The notes under the pieces are model-generated. The model was not told the DNA's origin, ran no database searches, and was given only the letters and a program-made list of their open reading frames with translations. From NCBI RefSeq assembly GCF_016653465.1, contig NZ_NHSQ01000049.1, forward strand, positions 17,013 to 74,729: DNA of 57,717 nt. Reading direction: 5' to 3'. The first letter of the stretch is position 1; every line of letters starts with the position of its first letter. A program made the position numbers and the translations under genes. This DNA is from Thiocystis minor (GTDB taxonomy: Bacteria; Pseudomonadota; Gammaproteobacteria; Chromatiales; Chromatiaceae). Shown in pieces: positions 1-18,608 of the stretch.

Positions 1-1004
<1,004 letters not shown>

Positions 1005-1023
1005 CCCGCTCTACCCTTAATCG

Positions 1024-3120
1024 TTACTGTTTCTTGGAGACCGCTTCGGCAATGCTGGCGGGCACCTCGTTGTATTTGCTGAACTCCATGCTATAGGTCG
1101 CGCGACCCTGGGTCGCCGACCGGAGATCGGTCGAATAACCGAACATCTCCGAGAGGGGAACCTCCGCACGGATGATCTTGCCGGATGGCGCATCTTCCAT
1201 TCCATGGATCATGCCGCGCCGGCTATTCAGGTCACCCATGACATCGCCCATGTTGATCTCGGGCGTCACGACCTCGACCTTCATGATGGGTTCCAGCAAC
1301 ACGGGCCGCGCCTTGGCCACGGCTTCCTTGATCGCCATGGAGCCAGCGATTTTAAAAGCCATTTCGCTCGAATCGACCTCGTGATAAGAGCCGTCGTAGA
1401 GCGTTACCTTGATATCCACGATCGGGAATCCAGCCAGGATGCCGTTTGTCATGGCCTCCTTGATACCTTTATCCACTGCCGGGATATATTCCTTCGGCAC
1501 GGTTCCGCCAACGATCGCGTTGACGAACTCGTAGCCACCGCCCGCTTCCTGCGGTTCGACCTTGATATAGACATGGCCGTACTGACCGCGACCGCCGGAC
1601 TGACGGGCAAACTTGGTTTCCTGCTGGACCGTCGAGCGAATGGTCTCGCGATAGCTGACCTGAGGCGCGCCAACATTGGCCTCGACCTTGAACTCGCGAC
1701 GCATACGATCAACGATGATTTCAAGATGCAGCTCGCCCATGCCGGAGATGATGGTTTGCCCCGATTCCTCGTCGGTGCGCACCCGGAAGGAAGGATCTTC
1801 CTGGGCCAGCTTCGAGAGGGCAATGCCCATCCTCTCCTGATCGCTCTTGGTCTTGGGCTCCACGGCAACCGAAATAACGGGCTCGGGGAACTCCATCCGC
1901 TCCAGCGTAATGATGTTGTTCAGATCGCACAGGGTGTCACCGGTGGTGACATCCTTCAGGCCCACAGCGGCGGCGATGTCGCCCGCGTGGACCTCCTTGA
2001 TTTCATGGCGCTCGTTCGCGTGCATTTGCAGGATGCGCCCAATCCGCTCCTTGCGACCCTTTACTGGGTTGTAAAGCGTGTCACCAGACTTCAACACACC
2101 GGAATAGGCGCGGAAAAAGGTCAAGGTGCCGACAAAAGGATCGGTGGCGATCTTGAACGCAAGCGCGGCAAAAGGCGCATCATCGGAGGCCGGGCGCTCG
2201 GCTTCGGTCTCATCTCGGTCGTCCAGGATACCCCGAATTGCCGGAACATCCAACGGAGAAGGCATATAGTCTAACGCTGCGTCAAGCATCGCTTGCACGC
2301 CCTTGTTCTTGAAGGCCGACCCGCACATCATGGGAACGATTTCGCTTCTGAGAGTGCGCGCACGAAGGCCAGCCTGGATTTCCTCGTTGGTCAACGGCTG
2401 ACCATTCAGGTACTTTTCCATCAGCTCTTCATTCGCTTCGGCCGCGGCCTCGATCATGGCCTCGCGCCACTCATTGCTGAGTTCGACGAGATCCTCCGGA
2501 ATTTCCCGCAGCTCGTATTCCATGCCGCGCGAGGCCTCGTCCCAGTAGACGGCCTTCATCTGCACCAGGTCGACGACACCCTTGAAGTCTTCTTCGGCGC
2601 CGATCGGCACCTGAATCGGCACGGCATTACCGCCGAGACGGTCCTTCACCTGCTGCACAACGCGAAAGAAATTGGCGCCCATGCGATCCATCTTGTTGAC
2701 GAACGCAATACGCGGAACACCATACTTGTCGGCCTGACGCCAGACGGTCTCGGACTGGGGCTCGACACCGCCGACCGCGCAGAACACCGCGCAAGCACCA
2801 TCGAGCACGCGCAGCGAACGCTCGACCTCGATCGTGAAGTCGACATGCCCGGGAGTATCGATGATATTGATCCGATACTCGGGACGCTGGCGGCTCATGC
2901 CCTTCCAGAAACATGTCGTTGCCGCGGACGTGATGGTGATTCCGCGCTCCTGCTCCTGCTCCATCCAATCCATGGTCGCCGCGCCATCGTGCACTTCCCC
3001 GATCTTATGGGAGACACCTGTATAGAACAGGATGCGCTCCGTCGTAGTAGTCTTCCCGGCATCAATGTGCGCCATGATGCCCAGGTTGCGATACCGCTCG
3101 ATAGGTGTGCTACGTGCCAC
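1024..3120 (-). CDS. fusA: Elongation factor G
   Basis: EF-G is the cytoplasmic GTPase that drives translocation and, with RRF, ribosome recycling. The product is 698 aa, the usual length. The P-loop is at residues 17-24 (AHIDAGKT), followed by the DTPGH and NKMD motifs. I chose the GTG at 3120 as the start because the product then begins like canonical EF-G ([11 protein letters not shown]) and an AAGGCGG Shine-Dalgarno sits 8 nt upstream. The frame stays open further upstream, but that extension matches no EF-G. The gene lies between rpsG (44 bp) and tuf (19 bp) in the str operon. Confidence 0.98.
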   Translation of the reverse strand: MARSTPIERYRNLGIMAHIDAGKTTTTERILFYTGVSHKIGEVHDGAATMDWMEQEQERGITITSAATTCFWKGMSRQRPEYRINIIDTPGHVDFTIEVERSLRVLDGACAVFCAVGGVEPQSETVWRQADKYGVPRIAFVNKMDRMGANFFRVVQQVKDRLGGNAVPIQVPIGAEEDFKGVVDLVQMKAVYWDEASRGMEYELREIPEDLVELSNEWREAMIEAAAEANEELMEKYLNGQPLTNEEIQAGLRARTLRSEIVPMMCGSAFKNKGVQAMLDAALDYMPSPLDVPAIRGILDDRDETEAERPASDDAPFAALAFKIATDPFVGTLTFFRAYSGVLKSGDTLYNPVKGRKERIGRILQMHANERHEIKEVHAGDIAAAVGLKDVTTGDTLCDLNNIITLERMEFPEPVISVAVEPKTKSDQERMGIALSKLAQEDPSFRVRTDEESGQTIISGMGELHLEIIVDRMRREFKVEANVGAPQVSYRETIRSTVQQETKFARQSGGRGQYGHVYIKVEPQEAGGGYEFVNAIVGGTVPKEYIPAVDKGIKEAMTNGILAGFPIVDIKVTLYDGSYHEVDSSEMAFKIAGSMAIKEAVAKARPVLLEPIMKVEVVTPEINMGDVMGDLNSRRGMIHGMEDAPSGKIIRAEVPLSEMFGYSTDLRSATQGRATYSMEFSKYNEVPASIAEAVSKKQ

Positions 3121-3164
3121 GACTGAATCCGCCTTGATGAATCTAAAGAACGCTGAACCAGAGG

Positions 3165-3695
<531 letters not shown>

Positions 3696-3699
3696 TCAA

Positions 3700-4074
3700 C
3701 TATTTTTTCGGGCGCTTGGCGCCGTACTTGGAGCGACCCTGACGCCGTTTCTCGACCCCGGATGTATCCAGAGTGCCACGCACCGTGTGATAGCGCACAC
3801 CCGGCAAATCCTTAACGCGCCCACCGCGAATCAGAACCACCGAATGCTCTTGAAGGTTATGGCCTTCGCCGCCGATATAGGTCGCCACTTCAAACCCGTT
3901 GGTCAGACGCACGCGAGCGACTTTCCGCAAGGCTGAATTCGGCTTTTTCGGGGTCGTGGTATACACGCGCGTACAAACCCCGCGACGCTGAGGACAAGCC
4001 TCAAGAGCGGGCACATTCGTTTTCGTCACGCTCCGCTTGCGGGGCTTCCGGACGAGTTGGTTGATCGTTGCCAT
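3700..4074 (-). CDS. rpsL: 30S ribosomal protein S12
   Basis: S12 lies at the interface side of the 30S subunit and takes part in decoding fidelity; it is the classic streptomycin-resistance target. The product is 124 aa, beginning [12 protein letters not shown]. Two conserved lysine-containing segments are wild-type-like: [11 protein letters not shown] (K43 region) and the [12 protein letters not shown] loop (K88 region), so no streptomycin-resistance substitution is seen. The ATG at 4074 was chosen over an upstream extension because the family always starts at this point. It follows rpoC, separated by a terminator-like hairpin at 4243-4265. Confidence 0.98.
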   Translation of the reverse strand: MATINQLVRKPRKRSVTKTNVPALEACPQRRGVCTRVYTTTPKKPNSALRKVARVRLTNGFEVATYIGGEGHNLQEHSVVLIRGGRVKDLPGVRYHTVRGTLDTSGVEKRRQGRSKYGAKRPKK

Positions 4075-4229
4075 GCAATCTGTCTCCAGCGGCGCCCTCG
4101 CGCCATCATCACGAGAGTCAAGCGACACCTGCGCGGCAACTTGCCAGCGATATTGGACGCCAGCACTCACGCACGAAATGCGATCGATCGACTCGGGGAC
4201 CGGGCGGATTTGCCCAGACCAAGGAACCG

Positions 4230-4265
4230 GACCAAAATGAGACTGGCCGGCGCAAAGCCGGCCAG
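4230..4265 (-). terminator. Terminator-like hairpin between rpoC and rpsL
   Basis: A perfect 9-bp GC-rich stem (CTGGCCGGC at 4243-4251 pairing with 4257-4265, loop of 5) lies 74 bp beyond the rpoC stop. In the direction of transcription it is followed by a modest T-rich run (TCTCATTTTGG). This would end or attenuate rpoBC transcripts before the str operon. The T-tract is imperfect, so read-through is possible. Confidence 0.7.
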
Positions 4266-4339
4266 CTAAGACAGACCAGTATAGGGAGCCAGCCAAGAGC
4301 TGTCAACGTTTACGATTCATTGACTGCTCTTGCTGACGT

Positions 4340-8872
<4,533 letters not shown>

Positions 8873-8990
8873 GACCTTTATCTCCTACCTGGAATAACTG
8901 GCGGCGGCGCGGGAGGGGTAGAACCGGCCCCGGCCAAAACCGAAGGGCGCAGCGAACCCATCTTTGACCGCGACCGATGCAACCTCTTCG

Positions 8991-11900
8991 TCAATCCTGT
9001 TGAAGCTCGATATTGATGGCGAGCGAGCGAATCTCCTTGACGAGCACGTTGAAGGACTCCGGCATGCCGGCCTCCATGCGATGGTCCCCATCCACGATGT
9101 TCTTGTACATCTTGGTGCGACCGTTGACGTCGTCGGATTTCACCGTGAGCATCTCCTGCAGCGTGTAAGCCGCGCCATAGGCTTCCAGCGCCCAGACTTC
9201 CATCTCGCCGAATCGCTGACCGCCGAACTGCGCCTTGCCGCCCAACGGTTGTTGGGTGACCAGACTGTAGGGGCCGGTGGAACGGGCGTGCATCTTGTCG
9301 TCGACCAGATGGTTGAGCTTGATGATGTACATATAGCCGACGGTCACCGGACGCTCGAACTGGTCCCCGGTGCGGCCATCGAAGAGGATGGTCTGACCGC
9401 TCGGAATTCCCAGCGCGGAATTGTCGCGATCGGCGAGTTGGAGCATCGCGTGGATCTCCTCCTCGGTCGCGCCATCGAACACCGGCGTAGCCATGGGCAC
9501 GCCGCGGGTCAGATTACGCGCCAGTTCCAGAATCTCGTCATCCGAGAAACTCGCGAGATCCTCGGACTTGCCGCTGCGGTTATAGACCTTGTCCAGGAAG
9601 TCGCGCAATTCGGCCACCGCGCTCTGCGCCTGCAGCATCCGCCCGATCTTGACGCCCAGACCGTTGGCCGCCCAACCCAGATGGGTTTCCAGCACCTGTC
9701 CGACATTCATACGCGAGGGCACGCCCAGCGGGTTGAGCACGATGTCCACCGGAATGCCATCGGCCGAGAAGGGCATGTCCTCCACCGGCACCACCTTGGA
9801 AATGACGCCCTTGTTGCCGTGACGGCCGGCCATCTTGTCGCCAGGCTGAATGCGGCGCTTCAGGGCCACATAGACCTTGACCATTTTGAGCACGCCGGGC
9901 GCCAGATCGTCGCCGCTCGCGACCTTACGTTTTTTGACCTCGTAACGCTCGCGGAATTCGTCCCGCTGCTGTTTGACCTGGGACGCGATCGCTTCGAGCT
10001 GGACGGCGATCTCCTCCTCCTGCATGCGGATCTCGAACCACTGATCGCGCGACCCCCTCTCCAGCAACCCATGGAGATAGGTCTTGGTGATCTTGGAACC
10101 GGGCTTGAGACTTCCCGGCCCACCGTCAGCGACCTTGCCGACCAGCATCTTTTCCACGCGCTGAAAGGTATCGTTTTCCATGATGCGCTGCTGATCCGCG
10201 AAATCCTTGCGCACGCGATCCAGTTCCAGTTCCTCGATCTGGTGCGCGCGCTTGTCCTTCTCGACCCCGTCGCGGGTGAAGACCTGCACGTCGACGACCG
10301 TGCCGTTCATGCCGGACGGCAGGCGCAGCGAGGTGTCCTTCACGTCGGATGCCTTTTCGCCGAAGATCGCGCGAAGCAGCTTCTCTTCCGGCGTCAACTG
10401 CGTCTCGCCCTTGGGCGTGACCTTGCCGACCAGAATGTCGCCATCGCGCACCTCGGCGCCGACGTAGACAATGCCGGACTCGTCGAGCTTGGACAGCGCA
10501 GATTCGCCCACGTTAGGGATATCGCCGGTGATCTCTTCCGGCCCCAACTTGGTGTCGCGGGCCAGACAGGACAACTCCTCGATGTGGATGCTGGTAAAGC
10601 GGTCTTCCTGCACCACGCGCTCGGAGATGAGGATGGAATCCTCGAAGTTGTAGCCGTTCCAGGGCATGAAGGCGATGCGCAGATTCTGCCCCAGCGCCAA
10701 CTCGCCCATGTCGGTGGACGGCCCGTCGGCCAGCACGTCGTCGCGCGCCACGATATTGCCCGGCTTGACCAGCGGATGCTGATTGATACAGGTGTTCTGA
10801 TTCGAGCGGGTGTACTTGGTCAGGTTATAGATGTCGACGCCCGGCACACCAGGAACGGCCTCGTCATCATTGACCCGCACCACGATGCGCGCGGCGTCCA
10901 CCGACTCGATGACGCCGCCCCGGCGCGCCACCACGCAGACGCCCGAGTCCTTCGCCACCACGCGCTCCATCCCGGTGCCGACCAGCGGCTTTTCGACCCG
11001 CAGCGTCGGCACCGCCTGACGCTGCATGTTCGAGCCCATCAGTGCCCGATTGGCGTCGTCGTGCTCCAGGAAGGGAATCAGCGAAGCCGCCACCGAAACG
11101 ATCTGGCGCGGCGAGACGTCCATGTACTGGACTTCCTCCGGCGCCCGCATTGCAAACTCGTTGGCATGTCGGCAGGAAACCAACGCATCCGTGAGCCGCC
11201 CGTCGTCGTCCAGCGTCGCATTGGCCTGGGCGATGACGAAATTACCCTCCTCGATCGCGGAGAGATAATGGATTTCCTTCGTGACCCGACCGGCCTCGAC
11301 CTTGATGTAAGGGGTTTCGAGAAAGCCGTAGGAATTGGTCCGCGCATAGACGGCCAGCGAATTGATCAGACCGATATTCGGGCCTTCCGGCGTCTCGATC
11401 GGACAAACCCGGCCGTAATGGGTCGGATGCACGTCGCGCACCTCGAAGCCGGCACGCTCGCGCGCCAGACCGCCTGGGCCGAGTGCCGAAACACGGCGCT
11501 TGTGCGTGACCTCGGACAGCGGATTGTTCTGGTCCATGAACTGCGAGAGCTGGCTGGAGCCGAAGAACTCCTTGATCGCCGCCGACACCGGCTTGGCATT
11601 GATCAGTTCCTGGGGCATCAGGCCCTCGGATTCGGCGAGCGACAGACGCTCCTTCACGGCGCGTTCCACTCGCACCAGACCGACGCGGAACTGATTCTCG
11701 GCCATCTCGCCGACGCAGCGAATGCGGCGGTTGCCCAGGTGATCGATATCGTCCACCGTGCCGCGTCCGTTGCGCAGATCGACCAGCACCTTCAGCGCCT
11801 CGATGATATCCGAGGTCTCGCCATGCTCGGCGACGAGCTTCTTGGAAAACTCGTCGTTGCGGCCCTTGAAATAGCGGCCGTCGTAGATCACGCCCGGCCC

Positions 11901-13163
11901 GTTTTCCGACGCACGTCCGAGCCGGCGATTGAACTTCATCCGCCCGACGGCGGAGAGATCGTAGCGATCCGGGGTAAAGAACAGGTTATGAAAGAGATTC
12001 TGCGCGGCTTCCTTGGTGGGCGGCTCGCCGGGGCGCATCATCCGATAGATTTCGACCTGCGCCTCCAGATCGCTGGTGGTGGGATCGATGCGCAGGGTTT
12101 CCGACAGATAAGGCCCCTGATCGAGATCGTTGACGAACAGCGTTTCGAGGGTCTCGGTGCCCTTCTGCAACAGCGTCTCCAACAACTCCGGCGTCACTGC
12201 GGAATTAGCCTCGGCCAGCACCTCGCCGGTCTCGGTATCGATCTGGGCGTAGGCCAGAATCCGCCCGACCATGAAGTCCGCAGGCACCTCCAGACGCTCG
12301 ACCCCGGACTTCTGAAGGTCGCGGATGTGGCGCGCCGTCACGCGACGCCCGGCCTCCACCAGAATCTCCTCGCCGATCTTGACATCGAAGCCGACCGTCT
12401 CGCCGCGCAGACGCTCGGGCACCAGATCCAGGGTCACGTCGCGGCCCTGGATGCGGAAGGTATCGGTCTCGAAAAAGCGTGACAGGATATCTTCGACGCC
12501 ATAGCCGAGCGCGCGCAGCAGGACAGTCGCCGGCAGCTTGCGGCGACGGTCGATGCGCACGAAGACATTGTCCTTGGGATCGAACTCGAAATCGAGCCAG
12601 GAGCCGCGGTAGGGAATCACGCGGGCCGAGAACAGCAGCTTGCCCGAGGAGTGGGTCTTGCCCTTGTCGTGGTCGAAAAAGACGCCCGGCGAACGGTGCA
12701 ACTGCGAGACGATGACGCGCTCGGTGCCGTTGATGATGAAGGTACCGGTCTCGGTCATGAGCGGCAATTCGCCCATGTAAACTTCCTGCTCGCGGATGTC
12801 CTTGACCACCCTGGAGCCGGACGGGGCATCCTTATCGTAAATCACGAGGCGCAGCAGAACACGCAGCGGCGCCGCAAAGGTCGCGCCGCGCAGGTGACAC
12901 TCGCGCTCGTCGAAGACCGGATCGCCGAGACGATACTTCACATACTCAAGGACGGCATATCCAGAATAGCTCTCGATCGGAAAGACCGACTTGAACGCCG
13001 CGTGCAGCCCGACATCCCGACGGTCCTTCACCGAGGAATTGGCTTGCAGAAACTCGCGATAGGAATCGATCTGCGTGGCCAGAAGGAACGGCACGCCCAG
13101 AATGCTGGGACGCTTGCCGAAGTCTTTGCGGATGCGCTTTTTTTCGGTGAACGAATAGGCCAT
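8991..13163 (-). CDS. rpoB: RNA polymerase subunit beta
   Basis: Beta forms the other half of the RNA polymerase active-site cleft. I took the ATG at 13163 ([17 protein letters not shown]), which matches the family start; an in-frame extension of 24 codons upstream does not. The product is 1390 aa, somewhat longer than the 1342 aa of E. coli. Part of the excess lies in the segment after [11 protein letters not shown], where Pseudomonas also has extra residues. The rifampicin-binding region ([16 protein letters not shown] with downstream HKRR and SALGPGG, about residues 530-560) has the sensitive-type residues. Cotranscribed with rplL through an intercistronic attenuator hairpin. Confidence 0.98.
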   Translation of the reverse strand: MAYSFTEKKRIRKDFGKRPSILGVPFLLATQIDSYREFLQANSSVKDRRDVGLHAAFKSVFPIESYSGYAVLEYVKYRLGDPVFDERECHLRGATFAAPLRVLLRLVIYDKDAPSGSRVVKDIREQEVYMGELPLMTETGTFIINGTERVIVSQLHRSPGVFFDHDKGKTHSSGKLLFSARVIPYRGSWLDFEFDPKDNVFVRIDRRRKLPATVLLRALGYGVEDILSRFFETDTFRIQGRDVTLDLVPERLRGETVGFDVKIGEEILVEAGRRVTARHIRDLQKSGVERLEVPADFMVGRILAYAQIDTETGEVLAEANSAVTPELLETLLQKGTETLETLFVNDLDQGPYLSETLRIDPTTSDLEAQVEIYRMMRPGEPPTKEAAQNLFHNLFFTPDRYDLSAVGRMKFNRRLGRASENGPGVIYDGRYFKGRNDEFSKKLVAEHGETSDIIEALKVLVDLRNGRGTVDDIDHLGNRRIRCVGEMAENQFRVGLVRVERAVKERLSLAESEGLMPQELINAKPVSAAIKEFFGSSQLSQFMDQNNPLSEVTHKRRVSALGPGGLARERAGFEVRDVHPTHYGRVCPIETPEGPNIGLINSLAVYARTNSYGFLETPYIKVEAGRVTKEIHYLSAIEEGNFVIAQANATLDDDGRLTDALVSCRHANEFAMRAPEEVQYMDVSPRQIVSVAASLIPFLEHDDANRALMGSNMQRQAVPTLRVEKPLVGTGMERVVAKDSGVCVVARRGGVIESVDAARIVVRVNDDEAVPGVPGVDIYNLTKYTRSNQNTCINQHPLVKPGNIVARDDVLADGPSTDMGELALGQNLRIAFMPWNGYNFEDSILISERVVQEDRFTSIHIEELSCLARDTKLGPEEITGDIPNVGESALSKLDESGIVYVGAEVRDGDILVGKVTPKGETQLTPEEKLLRAIFGEKASDVKDTSLRLPSGMNGTVVDVQVFTRDGVEKDKRAHQIEELELDRVRKDFADQQRIMENDTFQRVEKMLVGKVADGGPGSLKPGSKITKTYLHGLLERGSRDQWFEIRMQEEEIAVQLEAIASQVKQQRDEFRERYEVKKRKVASGDDLAPGVLKMVKVYVALKRRIQPGDKMAGRHGNKGVISKVVPVEDMPFSADGIPVDIVLNPLGVPSRMNVGQVLETHLGWAANGLGVKIGRMLQAQSAVAELRDFLDKVYNRSGKSEDLASFSDDEILELARNLTRGVPMATPVFDGATEEEIHAMLQLADRDNSALGIPSGQTILFDGRTGDQFERPVTVGYMYIIKLNHLVDDKMHARSTGPYSLVTQQPLGGKAQFGGQRFGEMEVWALEAYGAAYTLQEMLTVKSDDVNGRTKMYKNIVDGDHRMEAGMPESFNVLVKEIRSLAINIELQQD

Positions 13164-13295
13164 TATGCCTTCCCTCGAGGTGCTTGCTTGGATCCCTGAC
13201 GGGGCGTGGACGTTGCTGCGGGTTGCTGACAGCAAGGAACGAGCATCAAAACAATGGCGCGGTCAGCGCCGGGCCCGGCATCGGAACCGAGCAAT

Positions 13296-13341
13296 GAAAA
13301 GCCGCCGGGGCGTCTGGACCCAACGGGAAAAGGCCGGCGGT
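13296..13341 (-). terminator. Attenuator hairpin in the rplL-rpoB spacer
   Basis: CCGCCGG at 13302-13308 pairs with CCGGCGG at 13334-13340. In the transcribed direction the stem is followed immediately by a GC to TTTTCATTG transition (13292-13300). The rplL-rpoB spacer is 231 bp. In E. coli the equivalent spacer holds a partial terminator that sets the ratio of ribosomal protein to polymerase transcripts, and this structure is placed to do the same. The loop is long (25 nt). Confidence 0.55.
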
Positions 13342-13394
13342 TCGTCGCCGCCAGCCTCATCGCTTTGCCGGAAAAGTGACGACGCAATGCGCCG

Positions 13395-13772
13395 TTACTT
13401 GATGTCGACAGTGGCACCAGCCTCTTCAAGCTGCTTCTTGGCGTCTTCGGCCTCGGCCTTGGAGACGGCTTCCTTAAGGGTCGTCGGTGCGCCTTCGACG
13501 GCGTCCTTCGCTTCCTTCAGGCCCAAGCCGGTCAGCGCGCGCACAACTTTGATGACGGCAACCTTGTTGGCGCCGAACGAAGAGAGGATGACATCGAACT
13601 CGGTCTGTTCCTCAACTTCAGCAGCCGGACCGCCAGCACCAGGTGCAGCGGCGGCGACGGCGACGGCGGCGGTCACGCCAAACTTTTCTTCCATCGCGCT
13701 GATGAGGTCGACGACCTCAAGCACGGTCATGTTGCCAATCGCTTCGAGAATCTCGTCTTTCGAAACGGCCAT
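13395..13772 (-). CDS. rplL: 50S ribosomal protein L7/L12
   Basis: L7/L12 forms the flexible multicopy stalk that recruits translational GTPases such as the EF-Tu and EF-G encoded nearby. The product is 125 aa. The N-terminal dimerisation domain ([12 protein letters not shown]) is followed by an Ala/Gly-rich hinge (about residues 36-50) and the C-terminal domain with the conserved [19 protein letters not shown] helix. It lies 60 bp after rplJ. Confidence 0.98.
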   Translation of the reverse strand: MAVSKDEILEAIGNMTVLEVVDLISAMEEKFGVTAAVAVAAAAPGAGGPAAEVEEQTEFDVILSSFGANKVAVIKVVRALTGLGLKEAKDAVEGAPTTLKEAVSKAEAEDAKKQLEEAGATVDIK

Positions 13773-13832
13773 GGGTTTCTCCTGAAAATCTGAATACGGT
13801 TAATCGGGTTGCGGGTCGAGCGAGGACGCGGC

Positions 13833-14360
13833 TTAGGCGGCCTCTTTGGCATCGCGAATCGCGGCGATGGTGCGGACCAGTTTGCCCGGCACCTCGTTGA
13901 TGGTCGCGGCGAGCTTTTGCACGGGAGCCTTCATGACGGACATCAGCAGACTGATCGCCTGATCGTAGGTCGGCATCTTGGCAAGATTGCCAATCTCCGA
14001 GGGATCGAGCAACTTGCCGCCAAGGGCGATGAGTCGCACCTTGAATTTGTCATGATCCTTTGCAAACGCCTCCAGGACACGCGCCGCCGAACCCGGATCG
14101 GTCTGCGAAAATGCGAGGATCAGCGGGCCCGTGAGCCCCTCTCGCATGCAGGCAAAATCCGTGTCTTCCAGCGCGCGCTGGGCCAGGGTATTCTTGACAA
14201 CGCGAATATAGACGCCGGCCTTGCGTGCTTCCACGCGCAGCTTGGTTAGTTGTTCCACGGTCAAACCCCGATATTCGGCTCCGATGGCCGAATAGGCACT
14301 CTTCGCGACGTGCGCGACTTCGGCGACGATTGCTTCTTTTTGCGCAAAATTCAGCGCCAC
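13833..14360 (-). CDS. rplJ: 50S ribosomal protein L10
   Basis: L10 anchors the L7/L12 dimers to 23S rRNA at the stalk base. I chose the GTG at 14360 (product VALNFAQKEAIVAEV, 175 aa). It matches the family start, and AAGGG lies 8 nt upstream. The GTG three codons earlier (14369) sits directly on that Shine-Dalgarno and is less likely. The C-terminal helix that carries L7/L12 dimers is present (SLLMSVMKAPVQKLAATINEV). Preceded by a 276-bp leader in which L10-L12 autoregulation is expected from the E. coli system. Confidence 0.96.
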   Translation of the reverse strand: MALNFAQKEAIVAEVAHVAKSAYSAIGAEYRGLTVEQLTKLRVEARKAGVYIRVVKNTLAQRALEDTDFACMREGLTGPLILAFSQTDPGSAARVLEAFAKDHDKFKVRLIALGGKLLDPSEIGNLAKMPTYDQAISLLMSVMKAPVQKLAATINEVPGKLVRTIAAIRDAKEAA

Positions 14361-14636
14361 TGTCGTCACCCTTTACGGTTGGTAGCCCGGCCGAGGCCGA
14401 GTGGCATTCCAGGACAGCGCATCCCGCGCCGCGCTGAAACGCCAAAAACGTGCGCCGTCATCAGCAAAGACCGCCGATTCGGGAGCACCGTCTGCGCAGG
14501 CGTCGAAACCATTAAGCCCCGCCGGCCCAATCCCTGATGGCCGTTGGGACACCTGCGGTCTTTGACGGCCTCCAGCGATTGCCGAGACCTCAAAGAAACT
14601 CGACGCGTCCGGCGCGCAAGCGCCTGGCGCGTCTCT
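14361..14636 (-). promoter_or_regulatory. L10 leader (rplA-rplJ intercistronic region)
   Basis: This 276-bp spacer has no gene. Next to rplA it begins with a strong hairpin (see 14588-14633), and it ends in the rplJ Shine-Dalgarno. In bacteria the mRNA leader of rplJ folds into a structure bound by the L10-(L7/L12) complex, which represses translation of rplJL. The position and size fit that leader. I did not fold it, so the kink-turn that defines the binding site is not confirmed. Confidence 0.5.
14588..14633 (-). terminator. Terminator/attenuator-like hairpin after rplA
   Basis: GACGCG (14602-14607) pairs with CGCGTC (14628-14633), with an inner GGCGC/GCGCC stem. In the transcribed direction this is followed by GAGTTTCTTTG. 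It starts a few nucleotides beyond the rplA stop. It probably reduces read-through from rplKA into rplJL or protects the 3' end. The T-run is interrupted, so it should be leaky. Confidence 0.55.
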
Positions 14637-15329
14637 TTAAATCAAACTGGAATGATCGACCGTCAGACCAGGCCCCATGGTGCTGGAGACCGTGACCTTG
14701 CGCATGTAAATGCCTTTGGAACTGCTGGGCTTTGCCTTCATGAGGTTGACCAGCAACGCCTCCAGATTCTCCCGGAGCTTGACGGGTTCAAACCCAATGC
14801 GACCCAGCGGGCAGTGAATGATGCCGGCTTTGTCGGTGCGATAACGCACCTGACCCGCCTTGGCATTGCGCACGGCCTCGGCCACGTCCGGCGTCACGGT
14901 GCCGACCTTCGGATTCGGCATCAGTCCGCGCGGCCCCAGGATCTTGCCAAGCTGACCGACCAGACGCATCGCGTCCGGCGAGGCAATGACCACATCGAAA
15001 TCCATCTGGCCGGCCTTGATCTCCTCGGCGAGGTCATCGAAGCCAACCCGGTCCGCGCCAGCTTCGGTCGCTGCGGTGGCGGCCGCGCCCTGCGCGAAGA
15101 CCGCGACCCGGACGGTTTTGCCAATGCCGTGCGGCAGGACCGTGGAGCCACGCACGACTTGGTCCGACTTACGCGGATCAACGCCGAGATTGACCGCCAC
15201 GTCGATACTTTCGGCGAACTTGACCGTGGAAAGTTCTTTCAGGAGGGTAAAGGCCTCTTCCGCGGCGTAGAGCTTGCTGCGCTCCACGCGCTCATGGATC
15301 GCGCGCACGCGCTTCGATAAACGAGTCAT
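14637..15329 (-). CDS. rplA: 50S ribosomal protein L1
   Basis: L1 forms the mobile L1 stalk that handles deacylated tRNA at the E site. In E. coli it also represses rplK-rplA translation by binding the rplK leader. The product is 230 aa with the signature segment [22 protein letters not shown] and the C-terminal [11 protein letters not shown]. The start codon overlaps the rplK stop by one base (TGATG), so the two are translationally coupled. Confidence 0.98.
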   Translation of the reverse strand: MTRLSKRVRAIHERVERSKLYAAEEAFTLLKELSTVKFAESIDVAVNLGVDPRKSDQVVRGSTVLPHGIGKTVRVAVFAQGAAATAATEAGADRVGFDDLAEEIKAGQMDFDVVIASPDAMRLVGQLGKILGPRGLMPNPKVGTVTPDVAEAVRNAKAGQVRYRTDKAGIIHCPLGRIGFEPVKLRENLEALLVNLMKAKPSSSKGIYMRKVTVSSTMGPGLTVDHSSLI

Positions 15330-15763
15330 CAGTTCACCCCCTCAACATCGAGACCCATGGCGCGGGCACTCCCGGCGATGGTCCGGACCGCGGCGTCCAT
15401 ATCGGCCGCCGTCAGATCGGGCATCTTCAAGGTTGCAATCTGTTCCAATTGCTCGCGCGTCACCGTGCCAATCTTATTGGTATTCGGATTCGGGCTTCCC
15501 TTGGGAAGGCCAAGCGCTTTCTTCAGCAGAATGGACGCCGGAGGCGTCTTGGTGATAAAGGTAAAGCTGCGGTCCGAATAGACGGTGATGACAACCGGAG
15601 TCGGCATCCCCTTTTCCATGTCCTGCGTGCGCGCATTGAACGTCTTGCAGAACTCCATGATATTGACGCCGTGCTGACCAAGCGCGGGACCGACGGGAGG
15701 ACTCGGAGTCGCCTCTCCCGCCTTGACCTGCAACTTGATATAGGCATTGATTTTCTTTGCCAT
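15329..15763 (-). CDS. rplK: 50S ribosomal protein L11
   Basis: L11 binds the GTPase-associated centre of 23S rRNA and is needed for RelA activation on stalled ribosomes. The product is 144 aa. The proline-rich N-terminal segment ([23 protein letters not shown]) and the C-terminal rRNA-binding domain ([23 protein letters not shown]) are intact. A GGAG Shine-Dalgarno precedes ATG 15763. Overlaps rplA by one base. Confidence 0.98.
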   Translation of the reverse strand: MAKKINAYIKLQVKAGEATPSPPVGPALGQHGVNIMEFCKTFNARTQDMEKGMPTPVVITVYSDRSFTFITKTPPASILLKKALGLPKGSPNPNTNKIGTVTREQLEQIATLKMPDLTAADMDAAVRTIAGSARAMGLDVEGVN

Positions 15764-15787
15764 GATTGCTCTCCAATGGGTACAAGC

Positions 15788-15808
15788 GCCAGAAATCGAA
15801 ATTCTGGC
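15788..15808 (-). promoter_or_regulatory. Hairpin in the rplK leader, possible L1 operator
   Basis: GCCAGAA (15788-15794) pairs with TTCTGGC (15802-15808) with a 7-nt loop, 24 nt upstream of the rplK start and just ahead of its Shine-Dalgarno. L1 represses rplKA in E. coli by binding a leader structure at this point. I cannot confirm the L1-recognition nucleotides, so the assignment rests on position. Confidence 0.35.
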
Positions 15809-15934
15809 TCCCCATGCATACCCCCACTAACGGGGACTGAGTAAGGAAACCGATCCGGAAGGGGAGTCGGCGACTGATTTGATAACTGCTGAGTTGTTCA
15901 CCGCAAGTTGTGCAATGCAGGGAAATTTGCTCGC

Positions 15935-16468
15935 TCAACCTTTTTCGACTTGAGCGAATTCGAGATCGACTGGAGTGGATCGGCCGAAGATCAGGACAGA
16001 CACCTTGACTCGGCTCTTGTCATAGTCGACATCCTCAACCACGCCATTGAAATCCGTGAATGGACCATCCGTGACCCGCACGACCTCGCCCGGCTCATAC
16101 AGCACCTTTGGACGCGGCTTCTCCCCGCCTTCCTGGAGGCGCTGCAAAATGACTTCGGCCTGGGAGTCCGGCACAGGCGCTGGCCGATCACCGGTACCGC
16201 CAATGAAACCCATCACCTTAGGCACGCTTTTGACCAAGTGCCAGGTCTCGTCGGTCATCTCCATGTTGACCAGCACGTAACCAGGGAAAAACTTACGCTC
16301 GCTCTTCCGCTGCTGGCCACCGCGCATCTCGACAACTTCTTCCGTTGGCACCAGGATCATGCCGAAAAGATCCTCAAGCCCAGCCCTGGCGATGGCGGCT
16401 TCAAGCGAACGCTTGACTTGCCCTTCAAAGCCGGAATAGGCGTGGATGACGTACCAACGCTTGGACAT
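15935..16468 (-). CDS. nusG: Transcription termination/antitermination factor NusG
   Basis: NusG binds the RNA polymerase clamp, stimulates elongation and links polymerase to Rho or to ribosomal S10. The product is 177 aa from ATG 16468 ([21 protein letters not shown]). The NGN domain covers residues about 1-115, with the FFPGYVLV strand. The C-terminal KOW domain has [16 protein letters not shown] and a hydrophobic tip. It starts 2 bp beyond the secE stop, so the two form one unit. Confidence 0.98.
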   Translation of the reverse strand: MSKRWYVIHAYSGFEGQVKRSLEAAIARAGLEDLFGMILVPTEEVVEMRGGQQRKSERKFFPGYVLVNMEMTDETWHLVKSVPKVMGFIGGTGDRPAPVPDSQAEVILQRLQEGGEKPRPKVLYEPGEVVRVTDGPFTDFNGVVEDVDYDKSRVKVSVLIFGRSTPVDLEFAQVEKG

Positions 16469-16470
16469 CG

Positions 16471-16848
16471 TCAACCCACCTGGCCAGTCAGAAAGCGGAG
16501 AATCGACATCAGCACCATGTCGAACAGCCAGAGCACGATGCCAACGATAAAGACCATGGCGATCACGACCAAGGTCGTTTGCAGCGTTTCCTGTCGCGAA
16601 GGCCAAACGACTTTGCGGACTTCCATCCGGGCGTCGCCGACAAACTGCCAGAGCAAACGCCCGGGCCCCGTCTGAAGCGCAATAGCCGCCGCAACTCCGC
16701 CAACGATCAGCAAACCGATGACCCGGAGCAGCGAGGACAAACCGGAAAAATAGTAGAAGGCAAAGATGCCGACGGCCAGCAAAAATGCAGCGACGGCCAG
16801 CTTGATCGTATCCAAGCTGGCGCCACGGGTCTCAGCATGTGAGTTCAT
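16471..16848 (-). CDS. secE: Preprotein translocase subunit SecE
   Basis: SecE clamps the SecY channel in the inner membrane. The product is 125 aa, of the longer three-helix type known in enterobacteria and pseudomonads. Two N-terminal hydrophobic helices lie at about 15-35 and 40-60. The conserved amphipathic segment [17 protein letters not shown] comes before the last helix (about 92-115). Tandem with nusG and 32 bp downstream of tRNA-Trp. Confidence 0.97.
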   Translation of the reverse strand: MNSHAETRGASLDTIKLAVAAFLLAVGIFAFYYFSGLSSLLRVIGLLIVGGVAAAIALQTGPGRLLWQFVGDARMEVRKVVWPSRQETLQTTLVVIAMVFIVGIVLWLFDMVLMSILRFLTGQVG

Positions 16849-16880
16849 GGAATCGCCTGTCGCCTAAGCGATGGGTTATA

Positions 16881-16956
16881 TGGCAGGCCAGGAGGGAATC
16901 GAACCCCCAACCTGCGGTTTTGGAGACCGCCGCTCTGCCAATTGAGCTACTGGCCT
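16881..16956 (-). tRNA. tRNA-Trp (CCA)
   Basis: A 76-nt cloverleaf with acceptor stem AGGCCAG/CTGGCCT, anticodon loop CTCCAAA (anticodon CCA), a TTCGATTC T-loop and an encoded 3' CCA. It lies between tuf and secE, the arrangement seen in Pseudomonas and relatives. Confidence 0.97.
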
Positions 16957-17020
16957 AAATCGAAAACTACGATGCGCAGACTCAGAATACCACGAGTCGA
17001 CGCGAATGCAGTCACTTCAT

Positions 17021-18211
<1,191 letters not shown>

Positions 18212-18278
18212 GAACGGCTCCCCGCATGGTTCAAATCGACAAGACGCGCCTAACGGCACGCAAACGGCTTTTGGAATC

Positions 18279-18354
18279 TGGAGCCCATGATCGGAGTCGA
18301 ACCGATGACCTCACCCTTACCAAGGGTGTGCTCTACCAACTGAGCTACATGGGC
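18279..18354 (-). tRNA. tRNA-Thr (GGT)
   Basis: A 76-nt cloverleaf with acceptor GCCCATG/CATGGGC, anticodon loop TTGGTAA (anticodon GGT) and an encoded CCA. Part of the tRNA-Tyr/Gly/Thr-tuf transcript, as in E. coli tyrU-glyT-thrT-tufB. Confidence 0.97.
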
Positions 18355-18417
18355 AAATACTCTAAATTAACGAAAACGACGCATTGACTGACAACAACGG
18401 CGTTTACCACCAAATTT

Positions 18418-18491
18418 TGGAGCGGGTGATGGGAATCGAACCCACACCATCAGCTTGGAAGGCTGAGGTTCTACCGTTGAACTACACCCGC
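18418..18491 (-). tRNA. tRNA-Gly (TCC)
   Basis: A 74-nt cloverleaf with acceptor GCGGGTG/CACCCGC, anticodon loop CTTCCAA (anticodon TCC) and an encoded CCA. It lies between tRNA-Tyr and tRNA-Thr. Confidence 0.97.
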
Positions 18492-18608
18492 GGGGCGCGC
18501 CAATCGGAACGGCTTTTCCGCATCGACTTCATGGACAGAATACCCCGGCGCCGAAACATCGACCGAAGCCTGCTCATCCGCTTGAGCGGTCTTTAAAGAC
18601 CCGAATAT

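Noticed and set aside
8964-12482. A 1172-codon open frame on the plus strand opposite rpoB
   Set aside because: Same cause: antisense of rpoB, with low-complexity composition and no recognisable fold.
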